Positions 25,793 to 34,915 of a DNA stretch of 64,000 bases are shown here, piece by piece (position 1 is the stretch's first letter; every line of letters begins with the position of its first letter). The DNA lies in assembly GCF_900182785.1 (NCBI RefSeq), contig NZ_FXTS01000004.1, positions 124,001-188,000 of the forward strand. Direction: 5' to 3'. The notes under the pieces are model-generated. The model had not been told where the DNA came from. It saw only the letters and a list, made by a program, of their open reading frames with translations, and ran no database searches. The translations under genes and the position numbers were made by a program. Source of the DNA: Oceanospirillum linum. Its GTDB lineage: Bacteria; Pseudomonadota; Gammaproteobacteria; Pseudomonadales; Halomonadaceae.

Positions 25793-26860
25793 ATGAAAAA
25801 ACTCTTTGCCACTCTTCGTACCTCAACGCTGATATCGCGCGTCCTGTCTTCTGTAATTCGCAGACAGGTTTCCCTGGTGCTGGTATGCAGCACACTACTG
25901 ATCAGCCAGTTTGGACTGGCAGCCACAAAAGATGATGTGGTCAGAAACGGTGATCTCAATTGTGGCGTATTCCCGGATGACCCGGGCCGGAGTGCTATTA
26001 ATGACAAGGGTCGCTGGGAAGGTTTTTATGTTGACTTCTGCCGGGCAACGGCAGCTGCAGTACTGGGCAACCCAGAGTTTGTAAATTTCATTGAGGTTGG
26101 TGCCAAAACCCGCTTCACAACACTAATGAAACGACAAACAGATGTCGTGATGTACAGTTCTACCTGGACCCTGGGACGGGAGAATAAATACCAGATTGAG
26201 TTTCCGGCAATTTATCTGCTGGATGGGCAAGGTTTTATGGTACGCAGAAGCTCAGGTATACGCAGGCTTTCTGACCTCCAGGGCAAACGGATCTGCGTCA
26301 CGGCAAATACCACTACCCACAATAACCTGGTCGATACGTTTAACGCTATGGGCTACGACAGCCATATTATCTTTGCAAATGGTGATAGCTTCTTTCGCGG
26401 CAGTTGTGATGCCTACACCGCTGACCGTATGAACCTCGCCACGAATCGTGCTAACCGGGCAGACAACCCTAAAGACTATATCGTATTACCTGAAATGATC
26501 TCCCGTGAACCAATCGGCCCAAAGGTCCGTAACGATGACCCCGAGTGGTCCCGAATCATTCGCTCTGTCGTTCATGCGGTTATTCTGGCTGAAGAGAAGG
26601 GTATTACCTCCGGGAACATTGACCAGGTACTAAAAACCACCACGGATGTAGAAGTCATGAACCTGCTGGGTAAAACCAGCAACATTGGCACTGAACTCGG
26701 CCTGGACCAGCAGTGGGCGTACCGGGTGATTAAAGCTGTTGGCAACTATGGCGAAATTTACAATCGCCACTTTGGCCTGGGAACCCCCATCAATATGGAA
26801 CGTGGACTAAACCGTCTCTGGAACCAGGGTGGCGCACTGTTTGCACCACCATTTAAATAG
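25793..26860 (+). CDS. Orphan periplasmic amino-acid-binding protein, AapJ/BztA-like
   Basis: A signal peptide (cleavage near residue 43, F-G-L-A-A-T) is followed by a solute-binding fold of the general amino acid (AapJ/BztA) type, with G-R-W-E-G-F-Y-V-D-F-C-R-A, the S-S-T-W-T-L-G-R-E signature and a D-G-Q-G-F-M-V strand. Normally such proteins serve an ABC importer, but no permease or ATPase gene is near. Instead a periplasmic-sensing diguanylate cyclase begins 47 bases later, so it may act as a ligand co-receptor. The start at 25793 is chosen for its AGGA ribosome site and signal peptide. Confidence 0.85.
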   Translation: MKKLFATLRTSTLISRVLSSVIRRQVSLVLVCSTLLISQFGLAATKDDVVRNGDLNCGVFPDDPGRSAINDKGRWEGFYVDFCRATAAAVLGNPEFVNFIEVGAKTRFTTLMKRQTDVVMYSSTWTLGRENKYQIEFPAIYLLDGQGFMVRRSSGIRRLSDLQGKRICVTANTTTHNNLVDTFNAMGYDSHIIFANGDSFFRGSCDAYTADRMNLATNRANRADNPKDYIVLPEMISREPIGPKVRNDDPEWSRIIRSVVHAVILAEEKGITSGNIDQVLKTTTDVEVMNLLGKTSNIGTELGLDQQWAYRVIKAVGNYGEIYNRHFGLGTPINMERGLNRLWNQGGALFAPPFK

Positions 26861-26907
26861 TACAGATTCCAGACGTTAACTTAAGCCCACAGATTAAGAG
26901 TTCTTTT

Positions 26908-28599
26908 ATGGGTCATCTTGGACGTTTTTCCGGCAAAATCATCAGAAGCATCGGCTTTCGCCTAACTCTGTTTCTGGTTATTGGTCTTGCATTATATCTG
27001 GTAATGGCAGCACTGAGCATTCAGGCTCTGGTCCAGCAGACAGATGGCCTGAAAGAGTTAAGCGGCCTGCACTATGAACGGGCATTAACCGCAGCAGAGC
27101 TTTCCCGTGATGCAGAAGTGATCGCAGCTCAGACCTTCGAAAGTATTCTAAGTACCAACCGAAGTGTCAGCCAGGAAGGTGCCATCGATCAGGATCTGAT
27201 GGAGCTCTATCATTACGTCCGCAAACAGCTGACCGCCACCAATGAAGAGGAGCAAGGCTACCTGGATGAGATAGACCTCTGGCAGAAGCCTTTCTTCGCT
27301 AGCCTGGAGAAGCTGGCACAGCGCATGGAAGAAGAGCGTTTGTTAATGGGGCAAGAGCAAGCGCTACTTAACCAGCTGCAAAGTGCAGCCCAGGAACGGC
27401 CACCGGGAACTGCGCCCCTCAAGGCACAGCTGATTAGCCAGCAGGTGATCAGTACTCTGCTGATTGCTTTAAAATCGGAAAGAAATGGTCAGCTACATCG
27501 CCTGCAGAGAAGTGCAGAAAGCTCCCTGGAGCAGCTGGTAGACTACCCTAAACAACTGGCAAAGCTGCAGCCATTAGTCAGCCGAACCTTTGAACTGCGC
27601 AGACCGGTCATTTTAAGTCACCGGGCAACACTTGCTTCAGCAAGAAAATCAAGGCTCTACTCACAGCGACTGACCACCAGTGGTTATAATTATTTCCAGA
27701 GCCTTAAAAAAACGGCTCATCATGCTGCCAAAGCCTATGAGGCATCTGCGCAACAAGCCGTTATTGTAGTCGGTGTTTTCAGTATCGTTTTCCTATCCAG
27801 TATTCTTGCCATGGTGATATTCATTCGCCGCCAATTAGTAGAGCGCCTGAATCATCTGAGTGATGTCATGAGCGCCCATGTTGCCGGTAGTCCAAGAAAA
27901 ATCCCCACCAACGGTGATGATGAAATTTCTGTCATTGGCCAGGCCTTTGAAGTTTTTGTCGATGCCCGTAATACGGCAGAGCAGCGATTAAATCAGGCTC
28001 AGGAAGAAACCGAGCAAGCCAATCAGCAGCTGCGCAAACTGAACCGTCAACTATTGGTTCTGAGTGAAACGGATCCCCTGACCGAAGTTGCTAATCGTCG
28101 CTATTTCGACCAGAAACTACAGGACTACTGGCAGATGTGCATGAATTTGGAGCAACCTTTGGCCCTGATCATGTGCGATATTGACCATTTCAAAACCTAT
28201 AACGACCGTTTTGGGCATCAGGCTGGCGATCTTTGTCTGAAAAAAGTAGCATCCGCGCTCGATAAAACCGTCCACCGCTTATCTGATACCTTGCTCGGGC
28301 GCTATGGAGGGGAGGAGTTTATTCTGCTCCAGGCTAATACCTCTCAGGAACAGATTTATGAACTGGCAGAAACAATGAGACAAGCAGTTGCAAAAATGCA
28401 GCTAAAACACCCGGATTCAGAGCAAGGTATTATTACTCTGAGCCTTGGGATTGCAGTGCTTCTGCCAGATGGTAAAAACTCCGTTGATCAGCTGATCAGA
28501 ATAGCAGATGACATGCTCTACAAGGCTAAAGATCAGGGGCGTAACTGCACATTACAGACAGTCCCTTCCGAAGATATCAAGCTCAGGCCCAGTGATTGA
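26908..28599 (+). CDS. Membrane diguanylate cyclase with helical periplasmic sensor and HAMP
   Basis: The 563-residue protein has TM1 at about 18-38, a largely helical periplasmic domain of roughly 245 residues, TM2 at about 284-308, a HAMP-like linker, a coiled coil (about 355-385) and a GGDEF domain. The active motif G-G-E-E-F starts at 467, so it should make cyclic di-GMP. An R-L-S-D lies six residues before it, one more than the canonical inhibitory-site spacing. The helical sensor recalls domains that dock a periplasmic binding protein (as in TorS and MbaA), and such a protein is encoded directly upstream. Confidence 0.88.
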   Translation: MGHLGRFSGKIIRSIGFRLTLFLVIGLALYLVMAALSIQALVQQTDGLKELSGLHYERALTAAELSRDAEVIAAQTFESILSTNRSVSQEGAIDQDLMELYHYVRKQLTATNEEEQGYLDEIDLWQKPFFASLEKLAQRMEEERLLMGQEQALLNQLQSAAQERPPGTAPLKAQLISQQVISTLLIALKSERNGQLHRLQRSAESSLEQLVDYPKQLAKLQPLVSRTFELRRPVILSHRATLASARKSRLYSQRLTTSGYNYFQSLKKTAHHAAKAYEASAQQAVIVVGVFSIVFLSSILAMVIFIRRQLVERLNHLSDVMSAHVAGSPRKIPTNGDDEISVIGQAFEVFVDARNTAEQRLNQAQEETEQANQQLRKLNRQLLVLSETDPLTEVANRRYFDQKLQDYWQMCMNLEQPLALIMCDIDHFKTYNDRFGHQAGDLCLKKVASALDKTVHRLSDTLLGRYGGEEFILLQANTSQEQIYELAETMRQAVAKMQLKHPDSEQGIITLSLGIAVLLPDGKNSVDQLIRIADDMLYKAKDQGRNCTLQTVPSEDIKLRPSD

Positions 28600-28660
28600 A
28601 GTCATCAGCTGTCGACAAATTCAAATCATTGTCAAAAGCTAACAAAAGTCCGGAATAGCA

Positions 28661-28726
28661 ATAGAGCATGCCTATCATAACAATCAGCGTAATCAATTAT
28701 CTCACCCTGATGTAACCCCCTATAAT
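28661..28726 (+). promoter_or_regulatory. OxyR-type binding site and promoter of ahpC
   Basis: Four elements with exact N7 spacing are visible: ATAG (28661), CTAT (28672), ATCA (28683) and CAAT (28694). The first two match the OxyR consensus perfectly and the others partly. A perfect -10 box TATAAT lies at 28721-28726; its -35 region, next to the site, is poor, as is typical of activated promoters. Confidence 0.75.
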
Positions 28727-28819
28727 TCTCCTGACTTGAAAGAAAAGGGCTGACAAAAAGCTCTTTTTAAAACATTAAATTGTTCACCAACTTTTTATAT
28801 GAATATCAGGAGCACTAAG

Positions 28820-29386
28820 ATGCCACAAGCAATCAATACTGAGATCAAACCATTTGCAGCAACCGCTTTTAAACAAGGCGAGTTCGTAGAGATCACAGAA
28901 GCAGACGTTAAAGGCAAATGGGCGGTATTCTTCTTCTACCCTGCAGACTTCACTTTCGTATGCCCGACTGAGTTGGGTGACGTTGCAGACAAATATGAAG
29001 AACTGCAAAAGCTGGGTGTTGAAGTATTCTCTGTTTCCACAGACACCCACTTCACACACAAAGCATGGCACGATAGTTCTGACACCATCGGCAAGATCAA
29101 CTACTACATGGTTGGCGATCAGTCTGGCAACATCACCAACAACTTCGATGTTATGCGTGAAGGTGTTGGCCTGGCAGACCGCGCTACTTTCCTGATCGAC
29201 CCTGAAGGTGTGATTCAGGCGATGGAGATCACCGCTGAAGGTATCGGCCGTGACGCTGACGACCTGCTGCGTAAAATCAAAGCGGCTCAGTATGTTGCAG
29301 CACACCCGGGCGAAGTTTGCCCTGCGAAGTGGAAAGAAGGTGAAGCGACTCTGGCTCCTTCTCTGGATCTGGTTGGCAAAATCTAA
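28820..29386 (+). CDS. ahpC: Alkyl hydroperoxide reductase subunit C (peroxiredoxin)
   Basis: The typical 2-Cys peroxiredoxin (188 residues) has peroxidatic Cys48 in D-F-T-F-V-C-P-T-E and resolving Cys167 in H-P-G-E-V-C-P-A. It reduces hydrogen peroxide and organic hydroperoxides and is recycled by AhpF, encoded next. The start at 28820 has GGAG upstream and matches the family length; the open frame begins 21 bases earlier. An OxyR-type site and a TATAAT box upstream, and oxyR itself 4.6 kb away, point to peroxide induction. Confidence 0.96.
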   Translation: MPQAINTEIKPFAATAFKQGEFVEITEADVKGKWAVFFFYPADFTFVCPTELGDVADKYEELQKLGVEVFSVSTDTHFTHKAWHDSSDTIGKINYYMVGDQSGNITNNFDVMREGVGLADRATFLIDPEGVIQAMEITAEGIGRDADDLLRKIKAAQYVAAHPGEVCPAKWKEGEATLAPSLDLVGKI

Positions 29387-29411
29387 GTCTTCCGACCCAA
29401 AGCACTTGGTT

Positions 29412-29469
29412 TATGGAGTGCCACCCTGACACTCCATATCCTTCAGAATCTGCCATCCGGCAGGTTCTG
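29412..29469 (+). other. Two hairpins between ahpC and ahpF
   Basis: A perfect 9-bp stem, TATGGAGTG/CACTCCATA (29412-29438), is followed by an 11-bp stem with one G-T pair, CAGAATCTGCC/GGCAGGTTCTG (29444-29469). Neither has a T-run. They may limit read-through or stabilise the ahpC message, fitting the usual excess of AhpC over AhpF. The rest of the 299-base gap shows nothing else clear. Confidence 0.5.
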
Positions 29470-29685
29470 AACGCCTGATCCATCAGCGATACAGGCACAG
29501 GCAGACCGAATACCCTGTTCTGACATTTAACCCTCAGTTCTGCTTTAACCATCAAAAGCAGACTACGGTGCCCTTATGCCTGAATGTTCACTCAGCGTAA
29601 CGCCAAAGGGATCGATAACAGACGAATCAGAACAGATCACCGTAAACAAGACGGATAACTTTTTAACTAAGTGGGTGAAATAACC

Positions 29686-31236
29686 ATGCTTGAAGCGAAT
29701 CTGAAACAACAGCTGGATGCCTATCTGCAACGCCTCGTTAATCCGATCGAGTTGACGGTATCCGTAAATGGCACAGCAAAATCCGATGAATTGCTGGACC
29801 TGGCCCGTGACATTGAAGGCCTGAATGACAAGATTTCTCTGACGGTCGATGAAACCTCAACGGGCCGTGCGCCCCAGATGGTCATCGCCCCTGAAGGTGA
29901 AAAAGGCCGCGTAACCTTTGCCGGCATCCCTATGGGCCACGAGTTTACCTCCCTCGTTTTGGCGCTGCTGCAGGCCGGGGGTTACCCGTCTAAAGAAGAG
30001 CAAGCCCTGCAGGAACAGGCAAAAGGCCTGACCCGAGAACTGAACTTTGAAGTTTATGTATCCCTTTCCTGCCATAACTGCCCGGACGTGGTTCAGGCAG
30101 TTAATCTGATGGCGATCCTGAACCCGAACATTACCGCCACCATGATCGACGGCGGCGTGTTTCAGGATGAAGTGAAAGAGCGTGAGATCATGGCCGTACC
30201 TTCCGTGTACCTGAACGGAGAGCTGTTCGGTAACGGTAAGATGACCCTGGCTGAGATTCTGAACAAAGTCGATGACGAGGCGGATGCCAAAGCCGCTGCG
30301 GCACTGGCCAATAAAGAAGCTTACAACGTACTGGTCGTTGGCGGTGGCCCTGCAGGCGCATCATCTGCCATTTACTCCGCCCGTAAAGGTATCCGTACCG
30401 GTGTTATCGCTGAACGCTTCGGCGGCCAGGTGGCCGATACGGTGGGTATCGAGAACTTTATCTCTGTCTCTTATACCGAAGGCCCCAAACTGGTTGCTCA
30501 ACTTGAAGAGCACGTTAAAGAATACGACGTCGATATTATGAAGGCCCAGCAAGCAGTTGCTCTGAGGGAAGGTGCCGACGGCCTGAAAGAGGTCGAGCTG
30601 GCCAACGGTGCCGTACTGAAAGCCAAGTCCGTGATTCTGGCTACCGGCGCTCGCTGGCGAGAGATGAATGTACCGGGCGAAGCCGAGTACAAAGCAAAAG
30701 GTGTCTGTTTCTGCCCGCACTGCGATGGTCCGTTGTTTAAAGGCAAGCCGGTAGCGGTGATTGGTGGAGGCAACTCCGGTATTGAAGCCGCTATTGATCT
30801 GGCCGGTATCGTAGAACAGGTCACCGTTCTGGAGTTTGGTGATAGCTTACGGGCGGATGATGTTCTGGTGAAAAAAGCGGAGTCTCTGCCAAACGTGAAG
30901 ATCATCAAACAAGCGATGACCACCGAAGTGTTGGGCGATGGCAAAAAGGTTACCGGCCTGACCTATAAAGACCGCGCCACCGATGAGGTTCACACGGTCA
31001 ATGTGGACGGTATCTTTGTCCAGATCGGCCTGGTACCAAACAGTGACTTCCTGAAAGATACGCTGGAACTGAGCAGCCGTGGCGAGATCGAAGTAGACCC
31101 TCGGGGGCAAACCAGTATGCCCGGTGTCTTTGCCGCTGGTGACGTGACCACAGCCCCTTACAAGCAGATCATTGTTTCCATGGGTTCCGGTGCAACGGCA
31201 GCCCTCGGAGCTTTTGATTACCTGATCCGCTCATAA
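29686..31236 (+). CDS. ahpF: Alkyl hydroperoxide reductase subunit F (NADH-dependent)
   Basis: The 516-residue flavoprotein has a tandem thioredoxin-fold N-terminus with redox pair C129-x-x-C132 (S-C-H-N-C-P-D), an FAD site G-G-G-P-A-G near 214-219, the second redox pair C-P-H-C-D-G near 347 and an NADH motif G-G-G-N-S-G. It transfers electrons from NADH to AhpC. The ATG at 29686 is preferred over the GTG at 29671, which would add five residues. It is likely expressed with ahpC. Confidence 0.96.
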   Translation: MLEANLKQQLDAYLQRLVNPIELTVSVNGTAKSDELLDLARDIEGLNDKISLTVDETSTGRAPQMVIAPEGEKGRVTFAGIPMGHEFTSLVLALLQAGGYPSKEEQALQEQAKGLTRELNFEVYVSLSCHNCPDVVQAVNLMAILNPNITATMIDGGVFQDEVKEREIMAVPSVYLNGELFGNGKMTLAEILNKVDDEADAKAAAALANKEAYNVLVVGGGPAGASSAIYSARKGIRTGVIAERFGGQVADTVGIENFISVSYTEGPKLVAQLEEHVKEYDVDIMKAQQAVALREGADGLKEVELANGAVLKAKSVILATGARWREMNVPGEAEYKAKGVCFCPHCDGPLFKGKPVAVIGGGNSGIEAAIDLAGIVEQVTVLEFGDSLRADDVLVKKAESLPNVKIIKQAMTTEVLGDGKKVTGLTYKDRATDEVHTVNVDGIFVQIGLVPNSDFLKDTLELSSRGEIEVDPRGQTSMPGVFAAGDVTTAPYKQIIVSMGSGATAALGAFDYLIRS

Positions 31237-31614
31237 AGGTCAGACCCACTACAGAATGATAAGCGGTATATCCGGCAGCGCCATCAAACACCGCCGGTCA
31301 GAAAGTGTTCCATTTACTTGATCGCCGTCTGGTTTATGACGGAGTTCCAACCAATACGACTCTATGCGCCTGAACCGCAGACTATCGTATTGTTTTACCG
31401 AAGGGCTTTTCCACAGAAGAGTTCCTTCGGTTTTTTTGTCCGCTATTAATCAAACAGCATTAATATATGCAACCATACTAAATTTTCACAGCCAATAGCC
31501 GATATCATTTTCAGTTCACATTTTATTTATACCAGCTAATCTTAATAAGCAAAATGTGATAGGGATAGCATCACAGATTTGTCGAATCTGTCATTACCAC
31601 AAGGAAGTCAGACC
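31237..31614. other. Intergenic region between ahpF and the unknown gene
   Basis: This 378-base stretch holds an untranslated tail of about 160 bases and then the terminator at 31397-31437. The AT-rich second half (31440-31600) is probably the promoter region of the next gene. I see no small ORF or repeat with support. Confidence 0.5.
31397..31437 (+). terminator. Terminator downstream of ahpF
   Basis: ACCGAAGG pairs with CCTTCGGT, followed by T7. It lies about 160 bases after the ahpF stop. Confidence 0.85.
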
Positions 31615-33552
31615 ATGTTGAATACCAGCCATTATTTCGGCCGTTTTTTTAACACCTCAAACACCGCCACGACCGGAACGCAAAACCCCTCATCACCTTC
31701 TGAGTCTGTTCAACAGGCAGTACAGAGCGCCCGAGAAAACACCAAAGTACAAGTCCGGGAACTCGGTATTGAAGATGGTGCCAAGTTAGTGCCTATTGAA
31801 CAGGCAACCTATAACGACCTTTTTCATGGCGAACAGAAAGTCAAAGCCGATGCCTTACTGGCGCGACTATCACCGGAACAACGGGACGTCATAATCAGTA
31901 ATATCCGTGATTACGAGGACTTACTGAAAGGGGATGATATTTTCCAGTTGGCGGAAAATCTCAGCGACGAAGAGCTGTCCCAGTTCACCGATATTATGAT
32001 TGCCATGCAATCGGAGGGTCACTATGGTTATCTCTATCCAAAAAGCTATGATCTTCAGAATCTTATCCACATTCGGGATGTAATGCAGACTCTGGCTGAC
32101 AGCGATCCAGCACTGCGTCAACAGATTCTCGACCAAGCCCATGCCTATGCTGAGCAGGTGCAGCCCTACACAGAACAGGTTCAACCAAGAGAAAAGCCGG
32201 ACACCTACAGCCGAAAAGAACTGTTTCGCCTACCCCAAAACAAAAACAGCTCAATAGATAACCTGAGCACATTTCTGAATGCCCTGCAAAACACCAAAGA
32301 CCATCAGAGCCTGATGAACAATCTGGACAGTGTTGACGAGACGCAAAAAATCCCCTTAATGCAGGTTTATATTCTGGATGAAGAGTTAGGGGTACGCAGC
32401 TACGAAATGCTGAAAAACAAAGCGTTCTCACCGGAAGCAAAAGAGGGATTACTGCAATTTATTGCTGAGACCGCTGATAAAACCAGGCACATGCTTGACC
32501 TAAAAATAAAAGCCGATAACAACAGCAACCTGAATGACGGCACAGCAGCCAACGTGGCTTGGCTGGATAATCACAGCTACTCCATTGGACGAGATATGGT
32601 TAAAGATACGCTGGACCTGCTGGATAACTATGAATTCAGCGATGAGCAGTTGTTGAATATGACCGGCACGCTAAACAATCTGGACCGTAGTAACCAACGC
32701 GCTTATCTGGAAATTACCGTGCAGGGTATGGAACACCTGTTTGGCAGTGATTATCTCGAACCGCTTGATCTGACAGAACACAGCGATGCTTTGGCTGCTA
32801 TTGATGCGGTAAGAAACAACGCAGAGGCCCGAGACCTAGTTTTTATGTCCCGAATGGGCGATCTCTCTCGGCCAGCCGGAAAAACAAGTGATGCCATGTA
32901 CTTCCAGAAAGAAAAAGGAGCTGATCCCTACAAAGATATGGCAGAAACAGCGGAGGTACTGGTCGCCAATGCCTGGATAGGGCAGCGTAAACTGGACTCG
33001 GATATCTGGCCACCTAAAAATGACGAGTATGAAATCCCGCCATTAAATCAAGATACACTGAATATGGTACGCCAGCTTAATCTCTTATCCGCCAAAGAGC
33101 GCGACCTTAGTGTGGACCGTCTGTATGCTTTTGGTGATCTGACCCGAGGCGCGCTGGATGTGCGCCAGCACGGCGTGCAAACCTTATTCAGGTCAGAGAG
33201 CTGCATACAGAAAAGGGCCACTAGAGCGGCCCTTTTTTCTATCTGGTGGTTACTGTCAAATTCCATTTTTTATCCGGCAACCTTCTCTTCGCTGTTAAAT
33301 TCGATCATCAGATCACTACCCAGTGCCTCAATGGCTTCTTCCACCTGGGGCAGAGTCACACTGCCGGGCACCGTCAGAACCATATCAGCCTTAAACAACA
33401 TCTCCGAGCTCATCGGTGCAGGCTCGCAACAGGTATCTAACTCTTTAACGTTCACCTGCAGACGGCTCAAAACCTGTGACACCTCTTTCACAATACCCGG
33501 CTTATCGTTACCCACCACAGACAGCGAAACAGCAGAACCTGAAATCACATGA
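31615..33552 (+). CDS. Unknown soluble helical protein whose frame runs through a terminator
   Basis: I do not recognise this protein. From the ATG at 31615 (AAGGA nine bases upstream) it gives about 535 coherent, acidic, mostly helical residues with no signal peptide or membrane segment, a low-complexity Ser/Thr N-terminus (about 14-35) and a repeated S-D-E-E-L/S-D-E-Q-L motif. After about residue 535 the frame crosses a strong terminator (33211-33238) and then reads antisense to gcvR up to 33552, where the composition becomes non-protein-like. The true C-terminus is probably near 33200, lost by a stop mutation or frameshift; shifting two bases forward gives a TAG at 33222. Confidence 0.6.
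   Translation: MLNTSHYFGRFFNTSNTATTGTQNPSSPSESVQQAVQSARENTKVQVRELGIEDGAKLVPIEQATYNDLFHGEQKVKADALLARLSPEQRDVIISNIRDYEDLLKGDDIFQLAENLSDEELSQFTDIMIAMQSEGHYGYLYPKSYDLQNLIHIRDVMQTLADSDPALRQQILDQAHAYAEQVQPYTEQVQPREKPDTYSRKELFRLPQNKNSSIDNLSTFLNALQNTKDHQSLMNNLDSVDETQKIPLMQVYILDEELGVRSYEMLKNKAFSPEAKEGLLQFIAETADKTRHMLDLKIKADNNSNLNDGTAANVAWLDNHSYSIGRDMVKDTLDLLDNYEFSDEQLLNMTGTLNNLDRSNQRAYLEITVQGMEHLFGSDYLEPLDLTEHSDALAAIDAVRNNAEARDLVFMSRMGDLSRPAGKTSDAMYFQKEKGADPYKDMAETAEVLVANAWIGQRKLDSDIWPPKNDEYEIPPLNQDTLNMVRQLNLLSAKERDLSVDRLYAFGDLTRGALDVRQHGVQTLFRSESCIQKRATRAALFSIWWLLSNSIFYPATFSSLLNSIIRSLPSASMASSTWGRVTLPGTVRTISALNNISELIGAGSQQVSNSLTFTCRRLKTCDTSFTIPGLSLPTTDSETAEPEIT
33211..33238. terminator. Strong bidirectional terminator between the unknown gene and gcvR
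   Basis: AAAAGGGCC pairs with GGCCCTTTT with an eight-base loop, followed by T's on both strands. It lies inside the reading frame of the plus-strand gene, which is unexpected. Confidence 0.9.
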
Positions 33553-33794
33553 CTGCCGGCCTTAGCGGCCGTAACCGTCAGTCCAAAATGTTCCAAAGCG
33601 ACCAAGTCAGCGACCAGGGCATCCGCCTGATCATCGGCTACCGCAACGGTCAGTATACCGGCAAACTTATCCGCCAGATGGGACATACGGCTTTCCAGCC
33701 AGTTACCATGGTGCTGAGCGATCGTTTCAGAAACTTTTTCCACAAGACCGGGCTTGTCATCACCGATCAGGGTTAATACCAGTTGTTGTGACAT
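33270..33794 (-). CDS. gcvR: Two-ACT-domain regulator, GcvR-like
   Basis: The 174-residue protein has two ACT domains, each starting with a strand and D-D-K-P-G or N-D-K-P-G loop (about 12-16 and 96-100). This matches GcvR, which in E. coli binds GcvA to repress the glycine cleavage system and responds to glycine. No glycine cleavage gene is in the window. A GGAG-containing ribosome site precedes the ATG. The 3' half lies opposite the run-on end of the unknown plus-strand frame. Confidence 0.85.
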   Translation of the reverse strand: MSQQLVLTLIGDDKPGLVEKVSETIAQHHGNWLESRMSHLADKFAGILTVAVADDQADALVADLVALEHFGLTVTAAKAGSHVISGSAVSLSVVGNDKPGIVKEVSQVLSRLQVNVKELDTCCEPAPMSSEMLFKADMVLTVPGSVTLPQVEEAIEALGSDLMIEFNSEEKVAG

Positions 33795-33972
33795 AGCCTT
33801 TCTCCGCTCTGCTTTTATTATGATCTGTGGCTACCCTGCCGTATTTAGAAGGCAGTCACAGCTAAACTATCCTTTAGAAATAGCATGCTTTGGTATGCTT
33901 TCAAATCACTTTTTATGGCAAAACAAGTTGTTAGATAACCTATGATCTGGCGTAGTGCATCGTAGAACACAT

Positions 33973-34869
33973 TCAGAGCAAATCTTTCATTACATCCCGT
34001 ATACAGCTGACCACTTCACGCACGCAGGTCATCCGGGAGTAGTTCGGCCGGATCAGCAGAGAGATATTTCGGGTTGGCTCAGGAGTCTTAAACCGGATAT
34101 AACGAATACGGTGGGTATCTTCCAGGTTATGTGTTGCCAGCCTTGGCAACATTGTCATACCGATACCGCTGGCGACCATATAACGCAGGGTTTCCAGGCT
34201 TGTGGCCTGAAAACGGTGATCTTCTTTTGCTCCGGCAGTAAAGCAATAACCCAGAGCCTGATCTCTGAGACAGTGACCATCTTCCAGTGTCAGTAGCTGT
34301 TGATTATTCAGGTCATCAAAGGTCACCTGAGTTTTGTTTGCCAGCGAATGCTGAGGCGATACAGCAAGATCCAAAGGCTCTTCAAACAGGTCATAACGTT
34401 CAACCCCTTGCATATCCTCCAACCAGGGCAAAATCAAAAGATCCAACTTGCCTTCATTCAACTCCTGCATCAACACTTTAGTCTGTTTCTCATGCAGATA
34501 GAAACTGACCTTAGGCAGGCGCTCATTCAGAGGCTCCATAACATAAGGCAACAAATAAGGTGCCAGAGTCGGAATCATTCCCACATGCAGATCCCCTGCC
34601 AAAGGGTCCAGCAATGTACGGGCTGTTTCTTCAAATACATGTGCAGCGCTAAGTACGTTACGGGCTTCCTTTACCAGCTGTTCCCCTGCAGGAGTTAACA
34701 TTACATTTCTTCGATGACGCTCTACCAACTGTAGATTCAATTGCTCTTCCAGCTTCATAATCTGCCCACTTAGCGTAGGCTGACTCACAAAACAGGCCTC
34801 TGCAGCCCTACCAAAATGTTTAAAGCGGTCAATTGCGTCCAGGTACTCCAGATCCCTTAGCTTTACCAT
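33973..34869 (-). CDS. oxyR: Peroxide-sensing regulator OxyR
   Basis: The 298-residue LysR-family protein has the OxyR redox cysteines in full context: C200 in L-E-D-G-H-C-L-R-D-Q-A-L and C209 in G-Y-C-F-T-A-G, matching E. coli Cys199 and Cys208. The N-terminal helix-turn-helix reads R-A-A-E-A-C-F-V-S-Q-P-T-L-S-G-Q-I. Peroxide forms the intramolecular disulfide and turns it into an activator. The OxyR-type site ahead of ahpC lies 6 kb away in the same window, and a weaker one lies in its own upstream region. Confidence 0.95.
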   Translation of the reverse strand: MVKLRDLEYLDAIDRFKHFGRAAEACFVSQPTLSGQIMKLEEQLNLQLVERHRRNVMLTPAGEQLVKEARNVLSAAHVFEETARTLLDPLAGDLHVGMIPTLAPYLLPYVMEPLNERLPKVSFYLHEKQTKVLMQELNEGKLDLLILPWLEDMQGVERYDLFEEPLDLAVSPQHSLANKTQVTFDDLNNQQLLTLEDGHCLRDQALGYCFTAGAKEDHRFQATSLETLRYMVASGIGMTMLPRLATHNLEDTHRIRYIRFKTPEPTRNISLLIRPNYSRMTCVREVVSCIRDVMKDLL

Positions 34870-34900
34870 AGGCTTCCCCTTACTTATGAGCTATTTATTT

Positions 34901-34915
34901 TTAGGTTTTACCTAT
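34901..34915 (-). promoter_or_regulatory. Possible OxyR autoregulatory site
   Basis: TTAG-N7-CTAT on the plus strand, the complement of an ATAG-N7-CTAA half site, lies 32 bases upstream of oxyR. Only half of the four-part consensus is good, so this is tentative. Confidence 0.3.

Noticed and set aside
29277..29555. A 92-codon minus-strand frame between ahpC and ahpF
   Set aside because: It overlaps the ahpC C-terminus in antisense and the two intergenic hairpins; no coding features.
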